Assembly (NCBI GenBank): GCA_024138025.1
Contig: JAMXBD010003417.1
Span: 57,046-121,045 of the forward strand
DNA: 64,000 nt
Direction: 5' to 3'
Origin: Combretum micranthum
Lineage: Eukaryota; Streptophyta; Magnoliopsida; Myrtales; Combretaceae
The notes beneath the pieces were generated by a model. The model was not told the DNA's origin, did no database searches, and saw only the letters and a list, made by a program, of their open reading frames with translations. Shown piece after piece: positions 23,543 to 36,285 of the stretch (position 1 is the first letter of the stretch; each line of letters begins with the position of its first letter). Both the position numbers and the translations under genes were made by a program.

Positions 23543-23570
<28 letters not shown>
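23535..23570. repeat. (TAA)n microsatellite
   Basis: Run of ATA/ATAAT units dominated by TAA repeats. Confidence 0.9.
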
Positions 23571-23573
<3 letters not shown>

Positions 23574-23804
23574 TAATCACAACAATATAGTCACATATTA
23601 ATAATTTATCGACATTGTAAGTACCTATGCAGTGACATCTCATGCTGTTGCATGTAACATGCATTAATTAGGATTCTCATGCAGATAGATTGGGCCTTAG
23701 ATGATTTAGGAGCAGCACTTTACATCTAAAGTTAACCGTAACTAACTTACCACAAAGGGATCCAATAACAATGAAGAATTCAAAGAATCAAATATCTGTA
23801 AAAG

Positions 23805-23911
23805 GCATGTGACAGTGTTGTAGGCTATTGGCTTCATTATCTTGGTTTTTCAATTAAGAGGTAGCATGTTTGAATTTCTTCACTTGTTGTAATAACAAAA
23901 AAAAAAAAAAA
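23805..23911 (+). mobile_element. Possible tRNA-derived SINE
   Basis: A degenerate B-box-like segment (AGAGGTAGCATGTTTGAATTT) is followed within about 40 bases by a 15-nt A-run, with a weak A-box-like region upstream (TGTAGGCTATTGGCTTC). This fits a decayed plant SINE, but no target duplication was identified. Confidence 0.25.
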
Positions 23912-24528
23912 TTCGAATTTGATTTAAGAGTAATCAAATTTAAGTCAATTAAACATGTGAGATAATCAAGATCAAGTTAAGTATAAATATTAATCAAATT
24001 CAATTCTTTAGTTAAGTCTTAATATTAATATTATGATAATTAGATTTGAATATATATATATATATATATTATTGGTTAAATTGAGTTAAATTAAATGGAG
24101 TTGAATTAAGTTTGTGCAATACCACTTCTAATAAGAATTGAGTTTAAAATTTTAACTCAACTAAGCTCCGGTCATGCTCAAGTTTTAAAATTTCAAGTCA
24201 AGTCTCAAACTTCAATATGAAGTTAGTACTTTACCGTCTTGACTTAACTCGTGTATAGTCTTATTTGCAAGTTTTCTTCTTTAAGTATCCCTTGAAAAGA
24301 ATAGATAAATAAACAGTTAACCAATAGTTACAGTTCTTAGGTTAAATCTAAACATTCCAGCATGCACAAATTATCCTCCTTGCTTTGATATTTTTCTTAT
24401 ATGAATTATGTGCACAAATATATATGAATGTGCTTATATTGGGAAACCGGATGGAGTTCTCTTACCTCAAAATCAGTATTCATTTATCCTTGAGAGGAAT
24501 CCATTTCGAGGTCTATAGAGTAGGGAGG

Positions 24529-24930
24529 TGTTACGATCCCACATCGGTTTTACGAGAAATTATAGAATGATACTTAAGCTTAAAAGGTTCTCCCATCTAA
24601 TAGACTAGTCTTTTGGGTTAGACTCTCTCTTTAGACTTAGTACCTAATATTTGGTGCTTTTATTGAGAGATCGATGTTAGCGGAAGGGGCGACCTGGAAA
24701 AGGGTTACCTGAGAAAGGACTATCTAGAAAAGGGCTAGAGTGCAGTCATCCAGAGTGGGCCACCTAGAGTAGGCCGCCGAAGGCGTCGATTTTCTTAAGG
24801 GGTGAGCAATGTTACGATCCCACATTGGTTCTATGAGAAATTGTAGAATGATACTTAAGCCTAAAAAGTTCTCTCATCTAATAAGCTAATCTCTTGGGTT
24901 AGGCTCTCCCTTTGGACTTAGTACCTAACA
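24529..24930 (+). mobile_element. TRIM (terminal-repeat retrotransposon in miniature), 402 bp
   Basis: Two direct terminal repeats of 121 bp (24529-24649 and 24810-24930) both start TGTTACGATCCCACAT and end TACCTAATA/TACCTAACA. The TCCCACATCGG-type start is typical of plant TRIM LTRs. The 160-bp internal part begins TTTGGTGC (primer-site position) and ends with purine-rich AAGGGGTGAGCAA before the second repeat. Flanks are GGAGG and AGAGG, a target duplication with one mismatch. There is no coding capacity. The internal part contains three 15-bp tandem units. Confidence 0.85.
24690..24738 (+). repeat. Three degenerate 15-bp units inside the TRIM
   Basis: GACCTGGAAAAGGGT, TACCTGAGAAAGGAC and TATCTAGAAAAGGGC in direct succession. 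Confidence 0.7.
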
Positions 24931-27900
24931 AGAGGCTAGGTCCAAGTTTGATAATGAGGAAAACTGAGATGAGAAAAATAGTATCAGTAGGAAAAAAAAT
25001 AAAAAAATAGAAAACTATGGGACTAAAGTTGCAAGGTTAAATGTGCCAATATTTATTTATCATGTTTAATAATATTAATCATATTAAAATAATATAGGAA
25101 TAATGTAATAATATAATGTAATAACACTAGAATAAATTATAATCCTAACATCATTGTAAAATATAAAATGAGCAAATATCACATAAATCAAGTTGATTAT
25201 ATATTATCAAATTGATAATAAATCAACTCTTCTAGGTTTGTAGAAAATGAGTAAAAGATAGGTAGACTATTTATTTTTGTCAACACTCTTTATTGGAGAT
25301 GTGTCACATAAAAAAATATGATTATATGTGATACCATATGGGGGGTCGCAACAGTTTTACAATCATATTTGACATTTCCTCAATGAAGGATGTTACCAAA
25401 AATGTATGACCTTTCGTTTCGCAGAAGAAACAGTAATTGCACTCGAAATTAAGTGGAAGATATAACAGTGACCATTGTGGCAGTGTTTCAAAACCACACA
25501 TTTCTTGGGTTGGTTATATATTGCCACAAAAGGATGCTACCAGCGGAAATTGGACAAGTTGTCATTTGTCAAGGAGGATGGCTGGGTAGCATTTTGGTAG
25601 AAAACCCATCCACGCACCATATAAGACAACTTTTAAGGTTTTCATGATGAGAACGATTTTATTGATGTATATGCTAAAATATCAAATATTGTGTACACTA
25701 TGGTGGTTTTGTTATTCTTTTATCAACGTGACATAATGACATAATAATGGTGAATGGTGGCTATTGCAAGTGTAATTGAGGTGTGAGCTGATTTAGGAGA
25801 AGTTTGAAGCCAGTGACATGTTGATGAACATCGAAAGAAGAGACGTATTGACAAACTTGATGTCTCGAACGCTTGCATATACAATGTATCAAAATTGGTG
25901 TTTATGAAGACTCTTTGATTCGTCTTTGATAACTTAAATGTTTTCATCTTTCTTAGAGGCGTTTTAACAAAAATTTACCTTCTAGTTAAAGTTTATCAAT
26001 ACTTGAAGTATGTCAAATGAGATGCGAAGTTTCGTCTGATATTTATGTATGTCGCTGATTGACATTAATTATTAGGTGGTTTCAAAATAGATGAATGATA
26101 TAAGATCTTGCACACAATTATAGGGTTGCTTTTGATAAAACAACAACTAAAGTCTTATTTAGTAATGGAATGGGCTTGGAAATGAACTAAGGAGCCTAAA
26201 GGCTTTAAAAGATGATGAAAACCCATCCTATATATTAAGGAGTCCATGTACTTAAGAAAAAAAAGCCTAAGTCTTACTTAAATCTTTTTAAGGCTTATCA
26301 AGTCTACATGATGAGTTAAGAAAATCCATTTTCCAATATATATTTTGTATGCAAGACAATCGACTAGGACTAAATATAGACAATCCACTCCAATCATCTC
26401 TCTTCAAAGCCTATCAAACTTGATTGTCCTAAGACATTCATGATTGGGTTCAATTTCCTAGACTTATCACTAGTTTAAGAAAGTGATTAATAATATCAAA
26501 CTGGATAGAAAAGTTTACATATTTATACATATATATGTATGAATATATACACATATATAAGCATATAATATGTTTTCATTTATATCTTTGAAGTTTTTGC
26601 TCGAAAGATTGCATTGTGTGTGTCTATATATATATATATATACATATACATGGCTGATTGCTCTGAGAAACTTAATCATGTTTTTTGGCATCTAAATTGA
26701 CGTTAAATGACCTAAGATGGTTTCTTTTTTTTTTTTTCAAGGAAAGATATATGAGAAGTCCTAAGTTTTTATACTCTTTTTCATTTGTGTTACAAACATT
26801 TTTCACAATAAAGCACTCAAGTTCGAAAGATTCATTAGATTGTGCTTTTGAGTCAAGTGAAACAATATAATGAAATGCCAGGATTTTTAATCAACATACC
26901 AAGAAAATGGAGTATGTTCATGTAGCAAGACCAGCTTCATTATCATCATAAGCATGGAAAACTATGTTTTCTGAACAAAACTCAAATCTATGACGCGAAT
27001 TTAACACAGCCAGATGGAATAATAACATATAATGGCACGAAGGTTCAGCATCTTAACGAAAAAAAGATCAATTATAGATTCTTTTTATTTTCTTCTTTTT
27101 TAATATATCAAGTCAGCATATATGGGAATCGAATCTAAATATATACAAAAACGAATTTTTTAATTTATTTTTATTTCTACCGACCACCGTCAACAATGTA
27201 CAGTGGCAACTAGGAGGACAACATTATCGTATCTCAATTAAAGCTTCTACTCTTTATTAAGATGCATGTCCTACAGTTGTCAAAAGATTGCATGTTCCGA
27301 TAGGTCACTTCAAATGATATACCATGTAAGTATTTTTTTATATAGATTTTACTTGGGATTACGTTCGAGGATAGCATGAAACATGGCCACACCGAGCGCC
27401 CAGTGAAGAAGACATAGCGCAGGATCGTGAAAAGAGGAGACATGGTGCAGGATTTTTGGGATTCGGCTGAACCAGGGACGTTCTCAGTTGTCGGATGCTG
27501 CACATACGTGTCCAAAACCTAACAAAAAACAAATGTTAGGAATTGACAGTTCCTTAGCCTCCCAAATAGATCCCAACCACTAATCTTTCTCAATGTGCAC
27601 AACACTACACAAAGCCCCATCTCCATCTATCTGCCAGTTCCAACATTCTAAGCTGTATTTCCGTATAGACAAAATAAGCAATGTTAAATGTGTCGAATTT
27701 GGTCGTCAATTATTCATCATTCACTTGAATTAGTTAGTATATCCCAATAATATACATATAATAAGAGTCTAAAAGCACATTTTGCAAGAATGATTACACA
27801 TTTTATAAAATAATTGATGTATACAAAAAAAAAGGTATATATAGTAATAGTACTTCTCTATTTGATAGATTAACAAGTGCATTAAGTATTATTTATATTT

Positions 27901-28080
27901 TATAAAAAAGCTACTTCGATAATTAGGTTTTTAACTCTATTTATTTGTCATGGGATGATTTTTACAGCTAGTAGTAGAACCCTAGAATCATGTATGATTC
28001 ACATGGATGTCACAAAGAGATTTGATTTGATGAGTTTATTGTATAAATCATTATATTGTTTTGTCCACTTATAACATTAC
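24931..28080. other. No gene recognised
   Basis: AT-rich unique-looking DNA with short TA microsatellites (near 26625-26641). Small open frames on both strands, for example minus 27234-27515, show no recognisable domain. Confidence 0.45.
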
Positions 28081-28190
28081 TTGATTTCCTTAATTAGGTT
28101 GTGTATTTTACCAAGTTTTCTAATTTTATCTATAATTGATTTCCTTAATTAGGTTGTGTATTCTATCAGGTTTTCTAAATTTATCTATAA
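28081..28190. repeat. Tandem duplication, 2 x 55 bp
   Basis: 28081-28135 and 28136-28190 are adjacent 55-bp copies starting TTGATTTCCTTAATTAGG, with four mismatches. Confidence 0.95.
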
Positions 28191-31100
28191 TCCCAAGAAA
28201 TCTTGCTTATAATATTATTGGGTTAAGTAATTAACAAAATAGCTAGCTTTTGTACAAATTTGTTATAGATGCATAGGTTAATAAGTTAAATAAGTTCCCA
28301 TAGTTTGTGTTTTACTTTTGCATGTATATCATACCGACCCGAAAAACGCGCAACGAAAAGGGAACACGGGTCCAGATAGGGTCATTCAAGTGGCTTAATA
28401 TATTAATATAGTAGTCAGCTCAATTCTTTTGAAGGTCTCGATGTCGTAAATGTGAATGGAGATTTAAAAGGTAGATAAGAGAACCTCAACGGCGGAGACG
28501 AGAGAAAGCTGCGAACAAGCCCAATCAAGCTGAGTTTGTGAAGATTAGGATGCGGTTCATTTAAAAATTATTGATCTCAAGCTTGAGTCTAAAACTTAGG
28601 CTCGAACTTAGCTTGTTTAGCATCATAATTTTATTTTGAGCTTAGATTTGACTTGTTTATAAATTGAACTTGAGTTTAGCCGAGCTTTTCATCAAGTCTA
28701 TAAAAATTTTATCGAGCTTGAAATTTTAAAGTCAAGCTTTACTTATTGAGATGACCCATTTTTCATTTTTAATCTAAAAATAATATATAAGAGTCGCTAA
28801 ATATATATATGTATATTAAATAAAAATTAATTTTTATTGTTTTGATTATATATTAATATTTTAAAATTCACAAATCTGCTAATGAGTTTGTTAGCAAGTT
28901 TGTTAACAAGCTTACTTGTAAGCTTATTCTTGTTCACAAGCCTAACTTAAAGTTTAAACACAATTCATTTAAATAAATAATACGCTAGTCTAGGTATCTC
29001 ATGAACACACAATTGTTTATTTATTTGTTTGTTTGTTTTTGCTGTTGTTGTTGTTATTATTATTCAGGATTGAACGCGGGGGAATAAAAAGCAAATGAAT
29101 GTGAAAAGGGCACTAAAATTGTGAGCTAGTCCAATAACACTCCTCGAGCCACACCATCCTCCCTATTAGTTTTCTCTATTATTCTTCCCTAAGGTCAATA
29201 AGTTAACCATAACTTTTGATCTCAAAACGCCGTGACTGAATATTACTATATCTCTAAATTTCCACGAAATTAGGGCTACACAAAGTTGCAAGAGCATTGA
29301 GGACATGTTGCCCAGTTGCACTTTCTTTTAATATTTCATGTTGGCCGGCCACAGAAATCGACATTGAGAAGGCCGAATTTTCTTTGTATTTCTTTGCTTT
29401 CATATTTTAAATGTCAACCTGTTCACACCAACAATCAGGGCTTGTGTCACTCCAGTTTTGCAATGTGGGTACCCATGAAGGGACATTGCCTAATAAGATG
29501 ACAAATGGTTTCGCACTAGCCCTACAATGTGGCTGTGCTTCACAATGACATTCATGCTTCTAGCTGCTTTCCATTCTCATTCAATTTAACGTTAATATCC
29601 TCACCAATAACCCTCTATTATATATTATATTCTAGACGGAATGAACTTTCCGTGGGCATGTCCAAAATTAAAAAGCTACTTGAATTTTGATATGTGATTA
29701 CTCGGAAAGTACTCATGAGAAAATTATGTCCACCATCTTTAATTATATTCCATTCATGTTCTTTCAGCATCATTTCTTAAAACTAATATATGTTTGGCGT
29801 AGGTGTTTGTACTTTTATTTATAATAACTAAGTGTATAAATTTTTATATTTTATAGTTTAATATTTGTGCTTTTAGAAACTGTATGTACTTTCAATTTGA
29901 ATAAGAGTATAAGAATTATGAGAGGATTTTTTATTTGTTTGTTGCAAATATAGGCTCTAAAACTTGTTTGAATCTCCCAAGGAATCTGTATTTATAGTAT
30001 TCAAAAGTTCAAACATCCGTTGAAGATAACGTTTGACAGTCGAAAAATATCAAATACGCGCAACGGCGACTTTTATTATTCCATCGGCTTGCTGTCCAAA
30101 GTCTACGTTAAGTTCGAGCTTGTCACGCCTTTAAAATTGAAGAGCTGCACGTTGGATTGCCTCATCGATAAAGGCTCTACTTTCTTATCTTATAAATGTA
30201 AAAAATTTACATAACTTTTATTCTCATCAAAATCACATGTAGAATAATTCAGTTTAACATGATATACTATATGTACTTTCAATTTGATTATTAATTTAGT
30301 ATTTAAATTTTCACTAAATTGTAATTGAATGAAAAGCATAGGTACTAAATTATACAAATTAAAAAGTTCGAGTAGTAGATTGCTAAAAATTGAATATACA
30401 TATATATGTAATGGGTTTATCTTTTTGTTTGGAGTAGAATAGAATAATATTGGCTTAAAAATAATAAAAAAATTTAAAATATAAAATGATGTAATATATA
30501 TGTGTATACATATATATGAAGAAGACCAAAATGTCATCCGACACCACTCTTTAGAATAGTAAAGGTTACACTTTTAATCATCAATAAAGGAAGATTTTCT
30601 ATTTGAATTCTCAATAATGAACAAAATTTACGAAATTAATTGATATTTATTATTAGAATTGGACAGCAATCTTTTTCAGTATGACTCACAATAAAATATA
30701 AACTCGTAAAGTAATTGATGGTGCTTGTTTTGCATCACATGGTTGACATCTTCTTGTGCATTATTTTGACTTTCAATAGCCATGGCTGAGGTATCATCTA
30801 TTCCGTGTGTAATAACTCTAACGTCTATATATATTTCCTTTGTTACAAAATAAAACTATAAAGCTGTCATATATGATTGTCAACTACTCACCATTTTATT
30901 AAGAAATAACCATTGATAATAACATGAAGCATCTCTCCCATCGCGCATGAAAACATTTTCAATCCATCACTGACGGGCACTCATGAAATTCAAAGATATA
31001 ATCAGCTACAAAAGTCGTCGTTATAAGTTATTAAGTCGTTCAAAAGAGGATTAAGGTTGTACAAGGTGTTGTAAAAAGGGTTTTTTTTTTTTTTAAGTGA

Positions 31101-31492
31101 TTAAAAAATACAATCAATGTTTTTTTAGCACTACAAATGGAAGCTATTGTGATTTCATTTACACATCTTCACCCAAATGCGTCACATTTTGTATAATATT
31201 GATCCATTTTTTCAAGGTAAATATATTAAAATGTAGGTAAGTTCAAGATATCAATATTTCGAGTAGTTAAAAAATATATATATTAGCATTTTAAATGGAG
31301 GACAAATAAGGATCAACATTTTAAAGAACTAAAAAAAATCAACATCATATAAAGTTGTGAAAATAAAAAGTCCTTTTTTTTCTTGTTTGTTACTTAAAAC
31401 GTTGATCTATATGTTTAGCTATCCGAAATATTGGTCTTTCTTTTTATTCATTTTATGAAACTTTAATTTCTTTTTTTTAACTACTTGAAATA
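28191..31492. other. No gene recognised
   Basis: AT-rich. A GAGCTTGA/CAAGCTT motif-rich patch at about 28550-28960 resembles the one at 15950-16600. An 18-nt string TATGTACTTTCAATTTGA occurs twice, near 29885 and 30269. No supported gene. Confidence 0.45.
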
Positions 31493-32038
31493 TGATGTAG
31501 GGATGATCTACACAAATGAAATTGAGGAAATAACCTACGATGAAGGGAGTAAAACCTAGGGTTTGGAAAGGGAAATAACAGAGGAGACAAGAAAGTGAGA
31601 GAAGAAGAAGACAAGACTTGTCTTTTGCACGTACGGGTTGGAAAAGAAAGAAGGAACGCGGATGATTAATTGGCAGGGTCTGGGCTTTATTAGATGGGCC
31701 TCTAATGGGCCTCGGCCAATTCAATTATAGGACATGGACTAGTGGCTAGTAGTACCATTTGTTATTTGTTATTTGTTATTTTGGGTTGTTAAATTGTTTG
31801 TTAAGTTGTTATTTCTCGGTACGATTACAGAATATTCTCCACTCATTATGAGCTGGCAAAGAAAATGCTAAAATCATGTACAAATACTAATATGTATAAG
31901 TATCTAGCTATTGTACTACAGGAGAATACACTAGTAATATTTTCTCTACTACAATAATTGCATTCGAGTATTGATTTTTGGTTTACATCCGAGCCAAAGA
32001 ATTTGATTAATCCCGAACTAATTCCCCACCATGTTTCA
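31493..32038 (+). repeat. 5' LTR of the chromovirus (546 bp)
   Basis: TG...CA ends, paired with 36600-37147. It carries a degraded copy of the polyprotein's terminal codons (about 31493-31670); the reading frame is broken by TAG at about 31556. Confidence 0.93.
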
Positions 32039-32040
32039 TC

Positions 32041-32054
32041 TGGTATCAGAGCCA
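32041..32054 (+). other. Primer binding site (initiator tRNA-Met type)
   Basis: TGGTATCAGAGCCA begins two bases after the 5' LTR and matches the classical plant iMet primer site. The gag start codon follows at 32061. Confidence 0.9.
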
Positions 32055-32060
32055 GCAACC

Positions 32061-33167
32061 ATGGGGGGTGAATTACGTGACTTCAAAAAATTGGAAGAAG
32101 CTGTGCGATCAATGGTTGATAAGGTTGAGAAAAATGATGGATGGATTCAAATGTTCACTGATACCCTCAAAATGCAGCAAGCAGCTATTGACAAACAGGG
32201 TCAAGCACTTGAAGATATCCGGCAGCAGTTGCAAGGGAATTTGGAGAGTGTTAGGTCTCCTTCAAGTGTCGGGTTTCAAGGAAGAAAACACCCTAATACT
32301 CCGGTGGAACCTGCACCGACAGCATTAACAGGAGCAAATTGTGAGTATCAATTACCAATGAGGGGCACCAAGCTAGAGTTTCCAATTTTTAATGGAGAAA
32401 ACATCATAAATTGGCAAATGAGGGCAGAACAATTCTTTACTCTTGATGGAACCCCTGATCATCTTAAGGTAAGCATTGCTTCCATGTATTTAGAAGATAA
32501 ACCATATGAATGGTACATTACTTATTCTAAATCTAGGACTGAGGCTTATCTAATGACATGGGAAGAGCTTACTAAGGCTCTTCAAGCTAGATTTAATGAA
32601 AAAATTTTCATTAATGATCCCATGGCTGATCTTTAAGAATTACAGCAGTTAGGTTCTTTACAAGACTACCTAGATGAGTTTATGCATTTATCTACCCAAG
32701 TTCAGCTACCTGAATCGCACTTAGTTAGCTGTTTCCTCAGTGGGTTGAAACCTGAAATTCAACTTCCAATTCGTATGTTCCAACCTAACACCCTCAACCA
32801 AGCATTCACTCTAGCCAAGCTACAAGAAGCCACTACCTTATCTTCTAGAAATAACCTTAGATCCACAAAAAGCCAAACCTCTTCATATAACACATTCTCA
32901 TCCTCTTTTCGTCCACAGCCTTTAATACCCTTGCCCTCATATCCACCCAACTCCAGAACTCAAACCCATACCCATACAAGACCATCTCACATTGGCTCCT
33001 CATCTCAAGCTTCAAACACTTACCTTAAACGGAATACTATTTCCACTCCCAGAACAACCAAAAGAATGACCCTTGAGGAACTAGAAGAGAAGAGAAAAAA
33101 ACAAATTTGTTTTTAGTGTGATGAACCCCTTGCACCTAGACATAGGTGTAAAAACAAGCAGCTGAAC
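32061..33167 (+). pseudogene. gag: gag of the chromovirus, two in-frame stops
   Basis: The likely start is ATG at 32061, after the primer site (MGGELRDFKKLEEAVRSM). An N-terminal coiled-coil-like region is followed by the retrotransposon gag fold: LEFPIFNGEN...NWQMRAEQFF, W-E-E-L-...-A-L-Q-A-R-F, then a region resembling L-S-x-Q-V-Q-L-P-E. A serine/proline/threonine-rich spacer leads to a zinc knuckle, C-x2-C-x4-H-x4-C (CDEPLAPRHRC). TAA at 32634-32636 interrupts the capsid region. TAG at 33114-33116 replaces a residue between the first two cysteines of the knuckle. Because the frame is unchanged across both stops, they look like point mutations. The protein would form the particle and bind RNA. 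Confidence 0.88.
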
Positions 33168-33872
33168 ATGTTGGTAATTGAAGGAGATGATCAAGGAGGT
33201 GATGATGAGTATGTAGCTAATGTGGTGGCTGAGTTGGAAGAAGACATGACAAAGCTGACTCTATGTGCAGTAGGGAAACCTTTAGGAGATTCTGACAGCA
33301 GTATGTCGGTCCAAGGTTTCTATAAAAGAAGGAAACTAGCCATACTGATAGATACTGGTAGCTCAGCTAATTTTGTCAATGGAGCTTTAGTTAGAGCTAC
33401 TAAGTGTACTATTGAGAAAATTGTTCCTATAAGGATTACCTTAGCTGATGGAACACAATTAAGCAATAGATACCAAGTTGTGGATTTTCAATGGCAGATG
33501 CAAGGAATCACATTTATAGCAACTTTCTATGTCCTACCTTTATCCTCCTATGATCTTATCCTAGGAATGTCGTGGCTCACAAGGATAGGCCAGATTAAGT
33601 GGAATTTCCAGGACATGACTGTGGAATTTATGTGGGAAGGAAGAAGTTGCAAGTTGAATAGAAAACAAGAGTCCTTAAATAACATTGCTGGTAATAAGTT
33701 AGCACAACTGATGACTAGAACTCACACAATCCCTGAAATACATTGTTGGGTCATTAAAACAATTGGACCCAATGAGGAGAGTGTATCAAGAGACAGGGCT
33801 CATCCAAAGTTGATGGAATTATTGGAAGAGTATCATGCTTTGTTTGAGGAACCAAGATCTCTACCACCTTAG
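33168..33872 (+). pseudogene. Protease and RT N-terminal region of the chromovirus
   Basis: Continues in the gag frame. The aspartic-protease active site is visible as ILIDTGSSANFV (residues about 60-72 of this segment), followed by the conserved D-x-I-L-G-M-S-W-L block (DLILGMSWLTRIG). After that comes the linker to reverse transcriptase with P-K-L-x-E-L-L-E-E-Y and F-E-E-P-x-x-L-P-P. The frame closes at TAG 33870-33872, where the sequence expected next (R-x-x-x-H-x-I) continues in another frame from 33871: a +1 shift. The enzyme would cleave the polyprotein; here the active-site motif is intact but translation is cut on both sides. Confidence 0.88.
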
Positions 33873-35219
33873 AGCGCTGAATCATAGAATATATCTTTAG
33901 GAGGGTACTATACCAGTCAACCTTAGACCTTATTGCTACTCCTCTTTACAAAAGACTGTCCTAGAAGAAATGGCAAGGGAAATGTTGACTAGTGGTATTA
34001 TTCAACCTAGTCACGGTCCATTTGCATCTCCAGTAATGTTGGTAAAGAAAAAAGACAACACTTGGAGAATGTGCATGGAATATAGGGAGTTGAACAAGAA
34101 TACTATTAAGGATAAGTTTCCTATTCCTATTATTAAGGACTTGTTTGATGAATTATTTGGTTCCAGCTATTTCAGTAAGCTAGATCTGAGATTAGGTTAC
34201 CATCAAATTCTGATGAATCCTAATGATGTATATAAAACAGCATTTAGAACTCATGAAGGTCACTATGAGTTCTTAGTTATGCCCTTTGGCTTAACTAATG
34301 TCCATCTACTTTTCAAGCACTTATGAATCAAATATTTAAGCCATTTTTAAGGAAGTTTGTGCTGGTTTTCTTCGATGACATATTGGTGTATAGTCATAAT
34401 ATGGACAAGCACATTGAACACCTACAGAAGGTTTTTGAAACACTGAGTAGGGAGAAGTTATGCTTGAAAAGGAGCAAATGTGTCTTTGGAGTCTCAAGTA
34501 TTGAATACTTGGGTCACATAATCACTCCACATGGGGTTGCCACTGATCCCAAGAAAATACATGCCATCATTGAATGGCCCATTCCAAAGAACGTGAAGCA
34601 ACTTAGAGGATTTTTGGGGTTGGCAGGGTATTATCGAAGGTTCATTAAAGATTTTGGACTCATTGCCAGACCATTGACCCAACTTTTGAAGAAAAACCAA
34701 TTTACATGGAATGAGACAACACAGATTGCATTTGATCAATTGAAGAATGCATTGATGAACTCTCCAGTATTGCAACTACTAGACTATTCCAAGGAATTTG
34801 TAGTGGAGACAGATGCGGGTGGGGATGGTATTGGGGTTATTCTTATGCAAGAGAGACACCCAATTGCCTACCTCAGCAAGCCACTAGCACCTAAACATAA
34901 GGGTTTATCAGTTTATGAAAAAGAATTGCTTGCTCTGGTGCATGCAATCGAAAAGTGGAGGCATTATCTGTTGGGTAGACGCTTTGCGATACACACTGAC
35001 CATCAAAGCATAAAATATTTGTTAGAACAACGTTTGGTCACACCCACTCAACAAAAATGGCTCACGAGACTCCTGGGGTTGGACTACTACATAGAGTACA
35101 AAAGTGGCACATCCAATTGGGCAGCAGATGCACTATCTTGTGTTCCTATAGCTGAAATTATGCAGCTTCACCACACTACAGTTTTACCTTTGTTTTTGCA
35201 GGAAATACAAAACAGCTAG
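33871..35219 (+). pseudogene. Reverse transcriptase and RNase H of the chromovirus
   Basis: Starts in the shifted frame (RALNHRIYL, then TAG at 33898), runs through [30 protein letters not shown] and [14 protein letters not shown] one-base loss at about 34298, just after MPFGLTN, throws translation off. The original frame resumes with the RT catalytic box FFDDILVYS (about 34370-34395), then the connection (LGHIIT, FLGLAGYYRRFI) and RNase H with VETDAG, Y-E-K-E-L-L-A, IHTDHQSIKYLL and WAADALS. It stops at TAG 35217-35219. The catalytic aspartates are present. The protein would copy genomic RNA into DNA and remove the RNA strand; the frameshift and stops make it inactive. Confidence 0.92.
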
Positions 35220-35342
35220 AAGCTGCTTGGAGGTTACAGCTCACTCATTGATAAACTGGAAAGGGGAGATTCAGTTGAACAATTCACTTGGGATCAAGGA
35301 ATACTTAGGAGGAAGGGAAGAGTAGTGGTTGGTCCATCCTAA

Positions 35343-36285
35343 GAACCAAGGAACACTCTATTACATCACTTTCATGGGGGACCATTGGGCGAACATTTAG
35401 GAGCCCAAGCCACCTTTAAGAGACTGATTTCGGTTTTTTACTGGCCTAAGATGGAGACGGATGTGAGACGGTTTGTTCGAAACTGTGAGGTGTGCCAAAA
35501 GCACAATTTTGAGAATGTGGCTAATCCTAGTCTTCTACAACCCCTAGAGGTTCTTAAGGAATGCTGGCAAGAATTAAGCTTGGATTTCATTGAAGGATTA
35601 CCTAAATCTAATGGTAAAGAGGTAATCTTAGTAGTGGTTGATCGGTTAAGTAAATATGCTCATTTTGTAGCCCAAGTTTATTTGGATCACATCTATAAAT
35701 TGGATGATCTTCCAAAGATCATAACTAGTGATAGAGATCCAGTCTTTATCAGTTCATTTTAGCACGAATTCTTTAAGCTACAAGGCATGGGGTTCAATAT
35801 GTCCACAGCATACCATCCGCAAACGGATGGTCAAACCGAAGTAGTCAATTGATGTTTGGGTACATACTTAAGATGTATGACTACTGAAGAACCTAAGAGA
35901 TGGGCTCAATTTTTGTCCTTAGCAGAATGGGGTACAATACTAATTACCACACCAATGCTCATAGCACTCCATTCTAAACACTATACGGCTATTCCCCTCC
36001 ACTGCATTTGCCTTATGTCATGGGGACTCTAGGAATGACTTGGTAGACAGAATTCTAACTACTTGAGGAGACACACTCAAGTTACTTAGGTTTCACCTCA
36101 AGCGAGCTCAGCATCGCATGAAGCAGATTGCAGATAAGAAGAGATCTGATAGGACATTCAAGATTGGGGATCTCGTGTTACTCAAAATCCAGCCGTACAG
36201 ACAACATTGACTTAGAAAGTCTAAAGAACACAAGCTAAACCCTAAGTACTTCGGACCATTCAAAGTCATAGATAAAATTGGAGAG
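35343..36285 (+). pseudogene. Integrase of the chromovirus, degraded
   Basis: After an in-frame TAA at 35340 the frame shows the HHCC zinc finger (LLHHFHGGPLGEHLG ... CEVCQ). The core follows with the first aspartate in LSLDFIEGLPKS, the second in IITSDRDPVF, and the glutamate in TDGQTEVVN beyond a TAG at 35760-35762. About a dozen residues are missing between SKYAHF and the L-D-x-I-Y-K-L segment compared with related integrases. TGA follows at about 35850, and several frame changes occur before 36286. The enzyme would insert the cDNA into the host chromosome; catalytic residues can still be recognised although the gene is broken. Confidence 0.85.

Noticed and set aside
27234..27515. 93-codon minus-strand open frame
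   Set aside because: No recognisable motif, no start context or neighbouring exon support; likely chance.
30190..30537. 115-codon minus-strand open frame
   Set aside because: Composition is that of AT-rich non-coding DNA (Ile, Tyr, Phe, Asn, Leu); no domain.
32068..32328. 86-codon frame overlapping chromovirus gag
   Set aside because: Shadow frame of gag, which has clear family motifs in the other frame.
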